The notes under the pieces are model-generated. The model made no database searches and had not been told where the DNA came from. It saw nothing but the letters and a program-made list of their open reading frames with translations. Below, piece after piece: positions 1 through 12,600 of a DNA stretch of 64,000 bases. This DNA is from Brugia malayi (taxonomy: Eukaryota; Nematoda; Chromadorea; Rhabditida; Onchocercidae). The stretch is taken from NCBI RefSeq assembly GCF_000002995.4, contig NW_025062478.1:10350001-10414000 (forward strand), written 5' to 3'. The translations under genes were made by a program, and so were the position numbers. The stretch's first letter is position 1; every line of letters starts with the position of its first letter.

Positions 1-680
1 ACATACAAATACATTAAAAGAAAAAAAGATTTTAAATAAAATAAAAAAAAAAAAAACTGAATTGTTATCTTATCAGACACAATGCATAGTTGTTATCATT
101 TTACTGCTCAGTATCTCAATCTTCATATATAGAATAAAGATAATAGTAAAATTAACATACTGATAAGTAAAATTATATTGATAAGTTAAAAAAACGACAA
201 CCAAAAAAAGACAAAGATAATCAATTTAATTTTTCTTTTTTTTTAATTTCATTAATTTTTATTTTGTTATTTGATTAGTAAGTGTAATACTTTCACTAAT
301 GATAGAGATAAGAATTATACAAATGATATCACAGTGTGTTTATTGAGAATACCAATGGTAATTAACTGAATTTTGTTGTATTTCAATAAAAGACAAACAA
401 ACAAAAAAAACAATTAAAAAAAAAATGAAATGAAAAAAAAAAACAATTAAAAAAAAATGAATTATTTTGAATAAAATTTATCATCAATGCATTCATTATT
501 TATTTGTAATAAATTATTACTTCGTCATTTGCGCTTACTTTTCATTAACATATTTTAATCGAATGCCAACATTTACATTATATCATTTATATTTATTTCC
601 GAAAAAAAGAAAGAAAAATGTATAGAAATGTTTTCCTATTTTAATCGAATGATTAAAATAAATAAATATAATATTTACAG
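1..680. other. AT-rich stretch, probably testican intron
   Basis: No exon is recognisable on either strand. The next exon (681) begins with two bases that complete a codon from an upstream exon, so this is most simply the end of a testican intron whose 5' exons lie outside the window. Confidence 0.5.
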
Positions 681-3600
681 AATGTGACGAGAAGAAATTA
701 CATAGTATTGGTGGGCGCTTATTGCAATGGTTCAGTGAGATGCATAAATTAGCAACTATCGATTCCGGATTACCGCTGCACAGTATGTTTTATTAGAATT
801 TTTATCAGGAAAAAACAAGGAAAAAAAAATTAATATCGTATTCCATTTATTACTTCCTATAAAATAATTAATTTTATTGAAAAAAAAAATAATAATAAAT
901 TAGCTAAATTGTTTAATTAAAGATAATTTTTTTTTTTAACTTTTAATTCAAAATTTAATTAATGATTATATCAATTAATATATATCAAATTAAAGATTAT
1001 TTTTTTTTAATTTTTGCACAATTTTGATTGCTATGTATGATATAAGTATTTATTCAATTTTATTTTTTTAATTTTTCAAAAATCAAATGCAAAAAAATGT
1101 ATACCTCATAAGGTGGTGGTGAATCATTTATACATCCTTCTTCAACTTGTTTTTCTCTTTTATCATTTGATTCTGATGATGACAATTTGATTACATACCT
1201 AAATATTATTATCAAAAATTTTATAGTTTTTTTTTCTTTTATTTTCAGGAAAAATGAAAAAAACGTTTTCGTTGAAAAGTTTTAACTTCAATTTTTAGTT
1301 TTTTTTTCCAAAAATTTCATCCTTTTTTTATAAATATATATATTGGAGAAAATTTAAAATAATTATATTGGTATTAATATTAATAATAATAATAATAGTA
1401 AGAATAATAATAATAATATGAATGAGAAGAATAGGAATTATGATATTATTCCATAGATGGTTGCAAAGTTTCATCGGTTTGCGCAAATGGCACCCTACTG
1501 ATTTTTATGTCCTCAATGACCTTCTTTCTTTCTTCGGTCTTTTCTTTAGCATTCATTCTATTTCTATGGGAAATTGAGCTTTGCTAAATTTTATTGATGA
1601 TTTATTACAATTCATGCATTAACTAATCCTTATTCTCTTCCATAATCAAATTTATAAAATAAATCAATGAAAGAAAAAATTTAAAAAAATAAAAATTATT
1701 AGCAATAATCCGATAATACCGTATAAATTAATACGCAATATGTGTTTATTGTTGATAGTAAACAGTTGCACCTAATTTAAACTTAAATTAAATATTAACG
1801 AAATATATAAATGAGAAATATATAAATGACAATTCATTCAATTCATTGGTATAACTCAGAAAATATTATTTTCCAATCAAAAAATGATTTACTTATTTGT
1901 TTATTTGTTTGTTTTTTTTAAATGATGGAATGATTTTTTGAAGAAAATATTGGAGAGAAAAAGAAAAATTAAATAAATATCGGAAAGAATTCATTTAAAG
2001 TTTTTACTGCTTTGCAGCGTACAAGTAATCATTTAAAAGTAATCACTTATCGATGATTTTTTTTTAATAGTTTTAATCCTAATGTTTTAGTAATAAAATT
2101 AGATTTACTTATACTAATCACATAATATCATGATAAGTGATATTGTGATAACAAACAATTGTTACTAATTATGATTGTTTTTCTTTTTCTGTGCTTATCT
2201 ATTATCATTAAGTCTCTTATCATTAATTTTCAACGACATTTATAATAGTACAAAATCTAAAAAAAAAAAACTCCAAAAATTTGTTTAAATCATCTGTTTT
2301 ACCAATTACTATTACTAATTAGTATTACTATTTACTAATTACTATTACCGATTTTACTATTTACAATATATTTCCTCTTTACTATTATTTTTCATTCTTT
2401 AATTTTATTATCAATAAAAAAATCTTGTTATTTAATGAAACAACTAATTATTTCTCTTACAAATGTACATCAAATTAACTAAATACATTTTAATCAAAAA
2501 AAAAAAGAAAGGAAATTTGCAAGAAAATATTTAAGATATAAATTTAATTTTGCTAATAAATTTTCTTTTTAAAATAAAATAAAATGTTAATAAAAGTAAA
2601 GAAAGGGCAAAATTATTTGGTTAATAGCTACTTTATTCTTTATTTTTTTTTTTGTCTTTCCCTTTTTTTCTCCTTCTAAATTTGACAGTCACCCTTTTTC
2701 GTAAATTTTACAACAAATCAAACGATGACCTTCTACCTTGTATCATCTATATAACAAAGCGGTACATATCAAAGGACTAAATACGTACATGTAAATTTTG
2801 TATAATGTAAGGAAGGCATCGTTAACTTCTAGCAAAGTAAAACTTATGTTTCGGAAAAAATTAAAATTTTTTAAAAACCACGACATGATGATACGATACC
2901 GTAATGATTTTGTATAAATGAAAAAGAAATTTTTTATCTTTCTCTTTCATTGGATCTTTTTATGTTGAAAAATTGTTGGAGATAGTTTTGATAATGATCA
3001 AAGATAACTGATAATGATAAGCATTTTCAAGTATTTCTTTGACAGCATTAGATAGAGTTATAACTTTGATAATAATTTGATTTGAAATTTTATAATTGTC
3101 TATTATAGCAAATAATATGAAACATTTTGTTGTTATCAAGCAATATTGTTAAATTTTTGTTAATAATATGAATAATATGAAATAATATGAAATTTTTTTT
3201 AATAATATAAGCATATTGTTAAATTTTGTTGTTAAAATTTACTTTCACTTTTCAAATATTTGAAATTTCAAATACACAAAATTCCAAATATACAAATATT
3301 TTTCAAATACTTTTCAAATGAAAACAATGAATTAAAATTCAGTGATGAAGGATTATTATAACTTTTACAAGATTATTAAACTTATTTATATAAATTAGCA
3401 AAATAATTTAGTGATTGTAAAATAAAAGAAAATTTTGATTGAAATTAATAATTTGCAAAAATAAACCAAATAAATTCAGTTTTATTTACTTCATAATGCA
3501 TTTTGTTGCTTCACATAAACACAAAATAATTCTTCCTTATTATTTATTTTTTTTTCTTTTCATTTTCTAATTAAAAAAATAAAAATAAAATTTAAAAAAT

Positions 3601-6600
3601 AAAAAAAGCTAACCTGAAGATGAAATAAAGGAATAGAAGGAAAGCAATCGTTGCAAATAAACCATTGCATAGTGAATAGAGTAATAATTCACTTTGTAAT
3701 GTCACATATATCTTTTCAGTTTTTTGATTGTCAACTTTTAAAAATGCTTCTGATTGTTGTTGCATTTCAAATTTTCTGCTGTTGTTGTGAATAATTTGAA
3801 ATTTGAATGAAATTTCTGTCGAAGCATAAAAAAAAAAAAAAACGATTTCGTTAGTTTCGTTTTTCTTCTTGTTGCTTTAGGATTGAAATAATAAAATTGA
3901 CCAGAAAATCTGAAATTAATAGTTTTTAGCAATATATAACAATTGAAAAAAAAAAATTCGTTTTTTACGATTGCTTATAAAAATTTTTAAAGAAATTTTA
4001 TGCTTAATTTGGAATAAATTAGTATTTTTTTTTCTTTTAGATTTGGTTGATATTATAATTTTGATTTGCAGTTAATAAAAAAAAAAGAAAAAAAAATTAA
4101 ATTACTTGGATACATTAGTATAATATAACATAGAAATAAGAGTTCATTAAAATTTTCAAACAAATTTTTTGTTATTTCAATAATTTATTGATTTGTTGTC
4201 TAAAAATTTTTTTTTTTCCTACTTTTTTTTCATCATTTTAAAATTGATAAAAATAGGGGAAATTTTTTGAAAATCCTTTTTTTTTTTTCTTTAAATCATT
4301 TTATAATTATTTATATAAATGGGAAATATATGAGTGAAAGAAAGCGCAAATATTACAATTTTGATTTGCATTTAACAGAAAAAATATTTTTTAAATTATT
4401 ACTTTTCAAATTAGTATAAGGTTAGCAAAAAGAAAGAAAAAAAAAAAGAAAAATTAGAATTAGTTATAGATATTAGTATAATAATATAACATAGAAATAA
4501 GAGTTCATTTAAATTTTCAAACAAATTTTTTGTTAACTCAATGATTCGATGATTCAATTATTGTCTAAAATACTTTTTTTTTCGTCACTTTTTTTCCTCA
4601 TCATTTTAAAATCAATTTAAAAACAGATGAAATTTTTAAAAATCTTTTTTTTTTCTTCTTCTTTAAATCATTTTTATAATTAATTATAAAAATGGAAGAC
4701 AAATGAATGAATGAATGATAAACGTTGATAAGCTTTGATGTTCGAAGTGATATGATTGTGAGATGTGTTGTGAATTAGTATCACCTGTTTGTGTCCAATC
4801 ACCGCCAACTAATTGGATTATGAGCGATTTTGGAGCAATGACGAAAAGATGTGCGCGTTGTTAGATTGTTGTCCCACCAATGTCGTAAACTACCAGAATT
4901 TTCTTCCTGTCAAATTTCCACTCTCTCCTCCCATTTTTCTCCATTTCAATAAAAATTATTTTTAACTCTCTTTTTTTGATAGCTTTTTTTTAAATGATAT
5001 ATTATGAATAATAGGTAAATCATTGATAAGAAACTATGCAAACAGATTTACGAAAATGTGATTAATGTGACATTTAACTAATATGGTGGTGACATCACAT
5101 CAAATACTTATATTAATACTGCAAAAAAAAAAAAACGAAAGCTTCTAAGTAATATTTCAAGCAATAGTTTAAAAAGATTGGAAAAATCAACAAAAAAAAA
5201 AAAAAATTTTTTTTTTGATGAAATAAATAGCTAACATATAATTTCATTTTATACATGAAAAGAAGTAAAAAAAAAAATTTACAAACAAATTTGTGTATTA
5301 TTGAAATTTCATTTGTAATCACTAATAATCATAGGTTTTAAATTATTTGGCAGATGTGTCTATTTTATTCCTGAAATTAATATCAGAAATTAAAATTGAA
5401 ATAAAATTTGGACAAATTTTATGGGCCAATTTATTGCCAATCATTGTTCGGCGGGAAAGATGGGAATGATATAGAAAAGAGAAAAAGACCCTCAATCCCT
5501 CCAATTTTGAAAATCTGTCGATAGATGACGAATTTCAATTTTCATCAAATTGACAGGACAACATACCCCACAGACTTCTTCTCTTCTATCTGTTAATACC
5601 ATAGCATGAATTTGAAATTCTTTCTCAAGTGACCCTCAAAAGTTTTCAAATTAATTTCACAGCCTATCAACAGTAATCACATGCAATCAGTCAGTCAGTC
5701 AGCCATTTGGTATTTTAATAGGCTTTCAACTGATTAAAATCTATTAATTTAGGCGCCAACTTTTTTTTTTTTCTTCTATATTTTCAATTTGATGAAAAGA
5801 AAAATGAGAAATGGATGATTTGAAAGATAAATGAAAGTTTAGAAAATGACTGTTCAAAAAAAAAAAAAAAAAAAAAAGAAAGAAAAAATAGATGAGATAA
5901 TAGTATAGATTAAAAGAAATTGTGAAAAAATGAATAGGAAAATAAATTTAAAAAAAAATGGAAGTGACAAAAATAAATTTTAAATTTTGAATGTTTCTAA
6001 ATTTGATAAATACATTAGAATTAATATAAATTGTTTGATTTTATTGAATTATTAATTTGGAAGAATTATTTCTGAATTTATTAAGTTGTAGAATTTCTTT
6101 TTGGATAATATACTGTCTGATCTGATGTTAGATGATTAGTTTAAGTTATTATTAAGTTATATATATTTTACTTTTTAAAGAATCTGGATGAGACACATTT
6201 GACCTTGACCTCCCGGATCTTTCCTTTCCTAAAACCTTCCGTTTCTTTCTTTCTTATTTTTGCAAACTGAGACTTAAGGCAAAAAAATAAAAAATAAAGG
6301 ATCAGTTAATTTTTTTTTCTCAGTTTTTCACATTTGCTGAAAAAATTGAACTTTTATCACAAGCTTAATCAGCCTATCAGGTTTGATCAAAATAATCAAC
6401 TTTTGTTTTGCTAAAAATGATGCAAATTTTGATTTAATTAAATAAGCTAAATGGAATTATGGAACAATTCGATGCAAAATTTTTTGTGAATTTTGAAATA
6501 TAAAAATTACAAACATTTAAATCTGTATTAATTGAAATACCAATTGCATTTACCATTAAAAATAAAGTACAAAATAATAAAAGGACAATTGAGAATTATT

Positions 6601-6896
6601 ATTAATTTAAATAGGAAATATTTTTCATATCCAAATTTATTATCATCTTACAAAAAAAAAAGAAATTTTTTTATTCCTTCTTTTTTTCAAAGTAATTCAA
6701 ATTCCATTTTAAACTTTATAAGATAATTTATACATTAGCAATAACATTTTGTAATATTGACAATAAAAAATTGTTGAATAAATTGAGAGAAATAATTTCT
6801 AAATTTAATTATCCGAAAAAAAGTGATAAACATTTAATAGTAGCTATAGCATAAAAAATTTTCCAATAATTTTTTCAAAAAAGTTAATATATTTTA

Positions 6897-6952
<56 letters not shown>

Positions 6953-9411
6953 TTATTTATTTATTTATTTATTTATTTTAATTAATATATTTATATGATT
7001 TAATTTATATATATATATTGATAAAGAGATAGAAAAATTAGGAAATAGTATGAAATTTGAGAAAGAATGATAAAGTTAATTTTAAAAAAGAGAATGATAA
7101 GAAAAATAAATGGAATAGAAATAATTTTAAACGGGTCATACAATCGGTGAGCCTTGAAATTTTCGGCATTAATTAGTTTTCTTCATTCTATTTTCTTGAT
7201 GCTTATCTCCGGTGACAATTTGTATGAGATGACAATGAGTGCCATATCCTAATAACATATGTTTTCTGCATGTTTCAACAACAGTCAATCAATTTCATTT
7301 CATTTGTCAATTTGAAGACGACGAAAAAAGAAAATGAAGAAAAAAAAAGTTACGAAAATGATTTGGAATTTGTGAAAAAATTTCATGCTAATTTAAAATG
7401 ATTGATTGTAATGATTATAAGAAATGGAAAGAATTAAAAAGGAGAGAGGGAGAGGGGTGGAGAGAGAGAGAAGGAATAGAAAAGGTAAAATTGATGTTTT
7501 AATATTTGAGAGTTAGATAACTTTCATTTTTTTTCTTTTTTTTTGTAATTGTGTAATATCGCGAAGAATTAGAAATGTATGAATAAATAGATAAAATATT
7601 TTTATATTTATTATCATTTTTTCCTGAAATGTACGTATCAAACAAATATTGATATCGTTTCTTTTTTGCATATCAGTGATAAATTATCACTGATAAATCA
7701 TCATTGATTGCTTAACGGTTTCAGAAAGATTATTAAGAAAATTCCTATTAGTATAAAGAATTCTTTACAAAATCTTTCGCTTTCTTTTCTTGCATTTTCC
7801 GTGATATTCCCGTTACTCTGAGGTGGAATTTTCCGGATAAAGCTTTTATCGTATACTATTAAGTGAAAATAGTTACGATTCATGGATATAAAAAGAATTC
7901 AGACAAATTAATTTAAAACAAAAAAAATTCAGGAATGAAAGTTTTAACTTATCATCTGTTAGCTTAGATAGTTTGATATCTAAATAACTTAAATAGTTTA
8001 TTTAAGCTATCAATCGGTAAACCATAATATTTACCTAAATGATACTTATTTAAAATGAAATCTTATCTCTGAATTATATAAACAGAGTGAATAAACAAGA
8101 GAACAGCAGAAAAAAAGTGATTGCAATTAGTGAAGATAAGTTAATAAGTAAGCGAATAAATAATAGTTGTAATCAAATAAAAGTGCAGAATAATTAATTA
8201 ATCAATCAGTTAATTAATTAATTAATTGCAGAACATAAGACAATGTGCCGTAAGGATGTTGCATGGATGTTCCAACAATGGGATGGTAATAATGATGGGG
8301 AATTGAGCATAAAGGAATTAATTCCATTAGAAACAGATTTAAACGAGAAATGTCTAAAAGCATACATTGATCGCTGTGGTTGGTAACTTATCTTTTTACA
8401 ATCTTACACGTCGTTTTTACGTTACGTGTGTTTACGTCATTCATCAAGTCACAAATATGATCAATTATTTTTTTTTTTTAGTGGAAAAGATATCATTTCT
8501 ATGATTTTAGAATAGTAGGAAGAAAGCATTTTCTGGAATAGTTTCATCACATTTATTATTTATTTGCAATACATCTTTTTCTATTGGAATATTTTGAAAT
8601 ATGATAAATACTGATAACAGATACGGAGCCAGGCAATGATAATGTGATAACATTAGACGAGTGGTGTGATTGCTTTGCTTGGGCTGATAATGATCGCCAT
8701 GAACCACCATGTCATGCAGCAAAACATCAACAAGATCCACATTTATTGGGTAGGTATATTTTAATGTAATTATCTCTTCTTATCTTTAAACTATTCTATC
8801 ACTGAAGAATTGTATAAAGGATTAAAAAGATTCCGGAAAAGCACTGTGAGAATTGACCGAAAATTTTTTAGTCAATAAATTCGAGTTTTCCAGAGTGATT
8901 TAATCTGAGTTTCTTAAATTTCATTTCATCATTCACTCCGATAAAAGAAATGTTTTTTCTACAGTATGCTTCTTTTACTACGTTACTTTTACTGTAATTT
9001 TGCACAATGAATGTTCTGTCGATTACGGTATCTAGGTACCTTTCATCCACGTTGTACATTAGAAGGATATTATAAGGCAGAGCAATGTCATGAGAATTTC
9101 TGTTGGTGTGTTGATAAATATGGTCGAGAATTTGATAACTCACGGGTAATGGGTGGTCTTCCGGATTGCGGACAATATGGTATATATTTTCTTGCTATGG
9201 TTTATCTAAAAAAAGATTGTTAAATTTTTAACAGAATTTTAAATAAATTTTGGTAGTAAATTTTATCAATTTTACAAAATTCAATAATACTTTAATTTTT
9301 AATGAATAATAAATTCAGTAATCATAAGTATTTCACGAATTCATGAATAGATTATTTTTAGCGACTGAAATGGATGAGAATGAAAAGGAAGAACTTATGG
9401 CGGAATTATGA
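681..9411 (+). CDS. Testican (SPOCK)-like secreted calcium-binding protein, 3' part
   Basis: Five exons join in one frame: 681-782, 8232-8378, 8621-8749, 9036-9179, 9362-9411 (stop TGA). They give 189 residues of the C-terminal part. In order: the helix preceding the EF hands (GGRLLQWFSEMH); a canonical EF-hand loop (DGNNDGELSIKE) after the MCRKDVAWMF segment; a second SPARC-type EF hand ending ITLDEWCDCF; and a thyroglobulin type-1 domain with the QC and CWCV hallmarks and a closing DCGQ. The exon order and cysteines match the SPARC/testican extracellular module of the testican family, whose members are secreted matrix proteoglycans. The tail after the thyroglobulin domain is only about 17 residues. 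It is acidic (TEMDENEKEE) but far shorter than the long acidic tail of vertebrate testicans. Follistatin-like and signal-peptide exons must lie upstream of the window. The 7.4-kb intron 783-8231 hosts an antisense gene. SMOC is the alternative family; the single thyroglobulin domain after the EF pair favours testican. Confidence 0.85.
1105..3765 (-). CDS. Nested small single-pass membrane protein, alternative last exons
   Basis: Antisense gene inside the testican intron. Exon 1 (3765-3614) starts at ATG, encodes 50 residues and ends two bases into a codon at a GTTAGC donor. It carries a hydrophilic head and a transmembrane segment at about residues 29-50 (LYSLCNGLFATIAFLLFLYF). Two downstream exons both start in the matching phase and restore an Arg codon. 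Exon 2a (1563-1446) encodes a charged tail of 38 residues ending at TAA. Exon 2b (1198-1105) encodes 31 residues ending DSPPPYE, followed by a weak GTATAC donor or, if unspliced, a short read-through to a stop. The PPPY of 2b is a PPxY-type WW-domain ligand. I do not recognise the family; KCNE-like accessory subunits have a similar size and topology, but that is only analogy. Phase agreement at both acceptors and the lack of stops are the main support. Confidence 0.55.
6200..6211. promoter_or_regulatory. Direct repeat TGACCT-TGACCT (DR0)
   Basis: Two perfect TGACCT half-sites (AGGTCA on the other strand) abut with no spacer. This is the arrangement bound by some orphan nuclear receptors of the GCNF type. 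It lies in the testican intron. A 12-bp match by chance is possible, so function is unproven. Confidence 0.25.
6901..6980. repeat. (AT)n then (ATTT)n microsatellite
   Basis: About 48 bp of pure AT dinucleotide passes directly into an ATTT tetranucleotide run. This is simple-sequence DNA in an intron. Confidence 0.95.
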
Positions 9412-9596
9412 AGTGAATTCAATTCATTTTAATGCACAATGATTGATTTCTTTTTCATTCCTTTATAATAGCCTTTTTTGATATATATTTAACCAATTAG
9501 CTTTATATTTTCATACTCTATATACGTAAAATACGTCATTTCTTACGTTATAGAAATTATTCCCTGATTTGAAATTCTTAAAAAAATTAGCGATAT

Positions 9597-9602
9597 TTTA
9601 TT
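9597..9602 (-). terminator. Candidate poly(A) signal for BBS2
   Basis: AATAAA on the minus strand, 17 bp past the BBS2 stop codon. The convergent testican gene ends only about 200 bp away, so the two 3' ends are tightly packed. Confidence 0.35.
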
Positions 9603-9619
9603 ATTATTTGTTTTACATG

Positions 9620-12600
9620 TTATACACCAAAGAGGATAATTTTTTGAAGCATATCAAAATGTTCCTGAACAATTGCATCTCGACATGCTGAAATTAATCG
9701 ACTAGCTGGTGCACCCACTGAAATATGAAAAATTGAAATATATCGAAATATGTACTTCAAATAATTAGCTTATAATTTACATAATGATAAGAACATGCAA
9801 TAGAAAGAATTGTAGAATTTCAATTGTTATATTTCTTAATGTTTCTATAGATTACAATGATTTTGCTGTCATTTCAATTTAACAATGCTAATAGTTTAAT
9901 TAGTATAATTAATTAAAAAAGAAAAACCTCGAAGTCGAGAGCCTTGTTCAATAATTTTGTTAAGATTTCGAAGAAGTTTAAGCAATTCTTCATGATTATT
10001 ACAACGTATTTTATGTTCTGCTACCATTGCCTGATTTAACGTATGCATCTTCTGATAATATTTACTCATTAAACAGCTAAAAAAAAAAGAAAAAAAAATT
10101 TACGTAAGTTTTTGCAAAACATTGAAATTAATCATAATCAATATTGCTATCGTTTTAGCATTCTAAATATATTGATTGATCAAAAAAAAAAAAACTGAAA
10201 ACTAAAAGATAAAAGTGAATCGATTGAAAGATCTGAGGAATGATCAATAATCATCCTAGCATTTCGGGAAAAAGACAAACAATTTACAATTGATTGATAG
10301 TTCGGGCATCTTCAGCTCGTACCAACATTTCTTTGATCGAATTAGATCGTTCGGCTATCGTTGCAGATAATCGATCACGCATAATGTACATTTCATGTAG
10401 CTGTAGGACAAAGAAAAGAACAAAATCGAAATCATTTTATATGAAAACATTTAGTTGGTGTTATTTCTTGAATGGTAGATATTTTATGATACAAAATGTT
10501 TGGTACTGATAATACAAATGGTACCAATCGTTTGACACTGAAACACAAATGGTACCAATCGTTTAACACTGACAACACAAGTGGTACCAATTGTTTGACA
10601 CTGACAACACAAGTGGTACCAATCATTTGACATTGAAACACAAGTGGTACCAAATGTTTGGTACTGATAATACGAGTGGTATTAATAATGCATTTACTAA
10701 ATTTGATAGCATTGAGTTTAAAAAATTCAATTTTCTCAGTTAAAATTCACATTTTATCGAAATACAAGTCGAATGAGTGAAAAAAAAAATTTTTTTTTCA
10801 ATATCATTTAAATACCTTTTCTGTAATATCATTGAGTTTGGCAGTTTCACGAGGAAATTCTGCCGTTGTTTGTATTTCAGTGATTCCAAAACTTTCAGCA
10901 ATTGACTGAATGATATTACCAACTAATTCGATGTCGTTATTTTGAATAATTACCTATAAATAAGTTTTTGTAAAATATTTAAATTTTCTCCCTCTTTTTC
11001 ATTTTTTTGTTTGATATGGAATTTTCGCTTGCAAATCAAAGTCTAAAAAAAAAAAACGAATTACAAATCTAAAGTTTAATTTTTGGAGTGTGTTATTTGC
11101 TCTATGATAATTATAAATATCAATTCAATTGCTTTCCTTTTATTGCAAAATTGAAAAAATTGAAATAATTGATTGATAGTTTTTAGATGCTTAGCATTCT
11201 CTATTGTTTCTTCCAACTTTCAATTTTTTTTCCAATATATAAAAATAAAAAATTAATTAATCTGGTAATAATTTTGAAGTAAACATTAATTAATTAAATA
11301 CATATTTACTTATACTTCTCATTGAATACATTTTAACTTTTTATCCTTGTATGTGTAAAAAGTTTATAAGATGGAACTGCTTATTAGCTCAGTGACATTT
11401 TCAACAAGCTTGAAAGTAAACTTAATATACTAATGCTATCCACTCACTATTTGTTTAATAGCCGGAAGATTACTGATTTAGATGATTCAATGGTCCGGCA
11501 AGATTTGGATAGAAAATTGAGTGAAAACCGGAATTCTTATCAGAATATCAGAATTCTTATGCTATTTAGTGCTTTTCTGACTTGCCAAGTTTTGAAAAAA
11601 AATCACTTTTTTTGAGAAAAATTTTTTCCGGAATTTTTTTTGACAGAATTTCCAAAACGCTTCAGCAAAAAAAAAAAAAAAATGATTTAATATAACCTTT
11701 CCGTTTCCATCCATTTCAATAATCAATGATTCGCTGGTTCGTAAACTGATAAAATTAACAGTTAGGTTGAAATCATCTTCACAGACAATTTCATTAGTTA
11801 GTAAAAAATTGCTATTAACCCAAATTGCTAACTGAAATAAATCTTATTTTAGGAAAAAATTTTTTGAACATTTTTTCAATTTCAATATTAATTTAAGCTA
11901 ATTTTAAAAATTTTATTGGTGAAATGACTTTTATTAATATGATGGAAGTAAATTACACGTGGTGGTCGTTCGTTAATATGAAACATTGCTTTTCCTTCTG
12001 GTTGTACTACATTTTCCTTTTCCGTATCTAATGCATACATCATAAAACGTGGAATATTACGTGTTACTTCAAAGACGTGTAGCTGAGTGCTAAAATAGTA
12101 TTTATAATGTTTTGTTTTTCATGCTAGCCTTTTTTATATTCTTCATTTTTTTTTTTGAAATGATCACTAGTAGAAATTAAAGTAATTTTTAATGGAATAC
12201 TGTAAGATTTGTGTTTTTTTTTTTTTTTTTTTTCGGAATTTTTTTTGCTACAAATTAAATAATAAAAGTATTAAGTAATGTATATGTATTCGAGAGAAAT
12301 ATCAATAAACCTTTTAGCATATCCTACGAGTGCCTTAATGTGAAGATTAACAGCTATATCTTTGGTAGGTCGAAGTTGAATTGCAATACAGGAAGAATAA
12401 TTTTCGGTTGGATGTCTGAAAATTTATTTTTTTTTTTAAAATGTTGAATTTTCGTTTTTTTTCTTTCTAGAAAAAACAAAAATAGTTAGTGAAAAAAAAA
12501 ATAATAGTAATAAGAATAAGTTTAATTCATGAAAAGAAATTGTTGTATAATCGAAAGTTTTCCCAAATTAAATAATTTCAAATAAGAAATGTAAAAAGAA

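Larger units (their letters stand above)
3766..8231. other. Long non-coding stretch of the testican intron
   Basis: No exon could be supported on either strand. The stretch is dominated by A/T runs, with an AT microsatellite and one nuclear-receptor-like site (both listed separately). The moderately GC-richer patches at about 4,740-4,930 and 5,430-5,640 have no long reading frame; the first could be upstream control sequence of the nested antisense gene. Confidence 0.5.

Noticed and set aside
8507..8740. 77-codon minus-strand frame
   Set aside because: Antisense shadow of the second EF-hand exon.
8868..9143. 91-codon minus-strand frame
   Set aside because: Antisense shadow of the testican thyroglobulin exon.
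10432..10653. 73-codon minus-strand frame
   Set aside because: Produced by the 31-32-bp minisatellite; repetitive and inside a BBS2 intron.
10499..10688. CRISPR-like array of short repeats
   Set aside because: Units are directly adjacent and imperfect with no unique spacers, in a eukaryotic intron.
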